In this document: piece by piece, positions 4,440 to 5,262 of the stretch
Layout of the letters: each line of letters begins with the position of its first letter
Numbering within the stretch: the stretch's first letter is position 1
DNA from: Luminiphilus sp.
GTDB taxonomy: Bacteria; Pseudomonadota; Gammaproteobacteria; Pseudomonadales; Halieaceae
Length of the DNA stretch: 5,262 nt
Direction of reading: 5' to 3'
NCBI GenBank assembly: GCA_029251065.1
Contig: JAQXEB010000174.1
Span: 1 to 5,262, forward strand
The notes under the pieces: generated by a model
Told to the model about the DNA's origin: nothing
Seen by the model: only the letters and a program-made list of their open reading frames with translations
The model's database searches: none
Program-made: the position numbers and the translations under genes

Positions 4440-5262
4440 TCAATTAAGCATCCCGGGTAGCCACAGGGATAGGCCGGGAATGTAAATCACCGCAATCAGC
4501 GCCAGCAACAATGCCCCATAAAAAGGCCAAATGGTCTTCACCGTCTGCTCAATTGGAACCTTAGCAATCGCACAGCCAACGAACAGCACCGCACCAACAG
4601 GCGGCGTAACCAAACCAATACCCAGATTGAGCAGCAGCATAATGCCAAAATGCACGGGATCCATTCCGAGCGCTACCGTCATGGGCAGAAAGATTGGGGT
4701 TGTAATAATAATCAAGGGCGCCATGTCCATGAAGGTTCCAAGAAGCAGCAGCACCAAATTAATCAGAAGCAACAGAAGTATCGGGTTCTCGGTAATGCCA
4801 CGAAGCAAGTCGGCCAACTGCGTTGGCGCCTGCAGCAAGGCGAGAAGCCAGCCGAATGCGCCCGCGGCTCCGATAATGATCATCACCATCGCGGTTGTGC
4901 GGACTGAGGCAGTGGTTGCAGCAAAAAAACCCTCCCACGTTAAGGAGCGGTACACCAGCAGCGCAACCAAGAGGGTATAGGCAACCGCGATACCTGCCGA
5001 CTCAGTGGGTGTAAACACCCCCGACAGTACGCCGACTACAACAATAGCCGCTGAGAGCAAGCCGGGGATGGCACCTGCGAAACTCGTAGCAAACGAACGC
5101 CAACCTGGGAACTGTCCCTTGGGGTAGTTTCTTTTTCGGGCTACCAGATACGCCGACAGCATGAGCAAAAGGCCGGTGAGCAGACCGGGCAATATGCCTG
5201 CAAGAAAAAGGTCTGCCAACGAAATGCTCACGCCCGCAGCTGCCGCGTAGATAATCATATTG
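4440..5262 (-). CDS. dctM: TRAP transporter large permease, DctM family, N-terminus beyond the right edge
   Basis: The C-terminal part of the large membrane subunit of a tripartite ATP-independent periplasmic transporter. This subunit moves an organic solute, often a carboxylate, across the inner membrane with a sodium gradient, together with a small DctQ subunit and a DctP solute-binding protein. About 273 residues are visible out of the usual 425 or so; reading continues upstream past the ATG at 5258 to the window edge, so that ATG is internal. Numbering from it, family marks are GVFTPTESAGIAVAY (80-94), GTFMDMAPLIIITTPIFLP (174-192) and LGIGLVTPPVG (212-222), set among about seven hydrophobic segments. 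The dctQ and dctP genes probably lie upstream, outside the window. The stop at 4440 converges on the MlrC-like gene. The substrate cannot be told from this subunit. Confidence 0.95.
   Translation of the reverse strand, partial: NMIIYAAAAGVSISLADLFLAGILPGLLTGLLLMLSAYLVARKRNYPKGQFPGWRSFATSFAGAIPGLLSAAIVVVGVLSGVFTPTESAGIAVAYTLLVALLVYRSLTWEGFFAATTASVRTTAMVMIIIGAAGAFGWLLALLQAPTQLADLLRGITENPILLLLLINLVLLLLGTFMDMAPLIIITTPIFLPMTVALGMDPVHFGIMLLLNLGIGLVTPPVGAVLFVGCAIAKVPIEQTVKTIWPFYGALLLALIAVIYIPGLSLWLPGMLN

Noticed and set aside
4531..4980. Plus-strand open frame of 149 codons inside the TRAP permease region
   Set aside because: It is antisense to a gene with clear family motifs and is rich in Ser, Ile and Lys in the way mirror frames of membrane proteins are.

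Overview
The window looks like a piece of chromosome from a Gram-negative proteobacterium, most plausibly a marine or environmental gammaproteobacterium. The grounds are a GC content near the middle of the range, Sec-type signal peptides, a TRAP transporter and a bacterial RIO-type kinase. The genus cannot be named from the sequence alone. There is no CRISPR array, tRNA, rRNA, insertion sequence or phage gene.

Layout from left to right. Positions 1-98 (minus) hold the first 32 codons of an unidentified gene that runs off the left edge; it has its own candidate promoter and a small palindrome at the expected start of transcription. Positions 271-1131 (minus) encode a complete RIO1-like atypical protein kinase with every catalytic motif present. 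Positions 1132-1462 are the divergent control region between the kinase and a pair of small plus-strand genes; it contains two inverted repeats. Positions 1463-1729 and 1726-2007 (plus) are two overlapping small genes, one for a predicted exported protein of about 88 residues and one for a 93-residue protein with a single membrane segment. I recognise neither.

Positions 2008-2451 hold no convincing protein gene but are full of structure. Three hairpins in a row each carry a T-tract only when read on the minus strand, an 8-bp long-range stem sits beside the first of them, and a 13-bp tandem repeat lies between the second and third. This suggests one or more minus-strand small RNAs and is the most interesting part of the window. 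A related copy of the repeat lies upstream of the small gene pair.

Positions 2452-2631 (plus) encode a 59-residue membrane protein, followed 30 bases later by a 516-residue exported MlrC-like (M81 family) metallohydrolase at 2662-4212. The two are probably co-transcribed. Positions 4213-4439 lie between convergent genes and contain an imperfect 22-bp-period direct repeat. Positions 4440-5262 (minus) are the C-terminal two thirds of a TRAP transporter large permease (DctM family) that runs off the right edge. An exported hydrolase next to a solute importer would fit release and uptake of a small compound, but the genes converge and no shared regulation is visible, so this link is only a suggestion.
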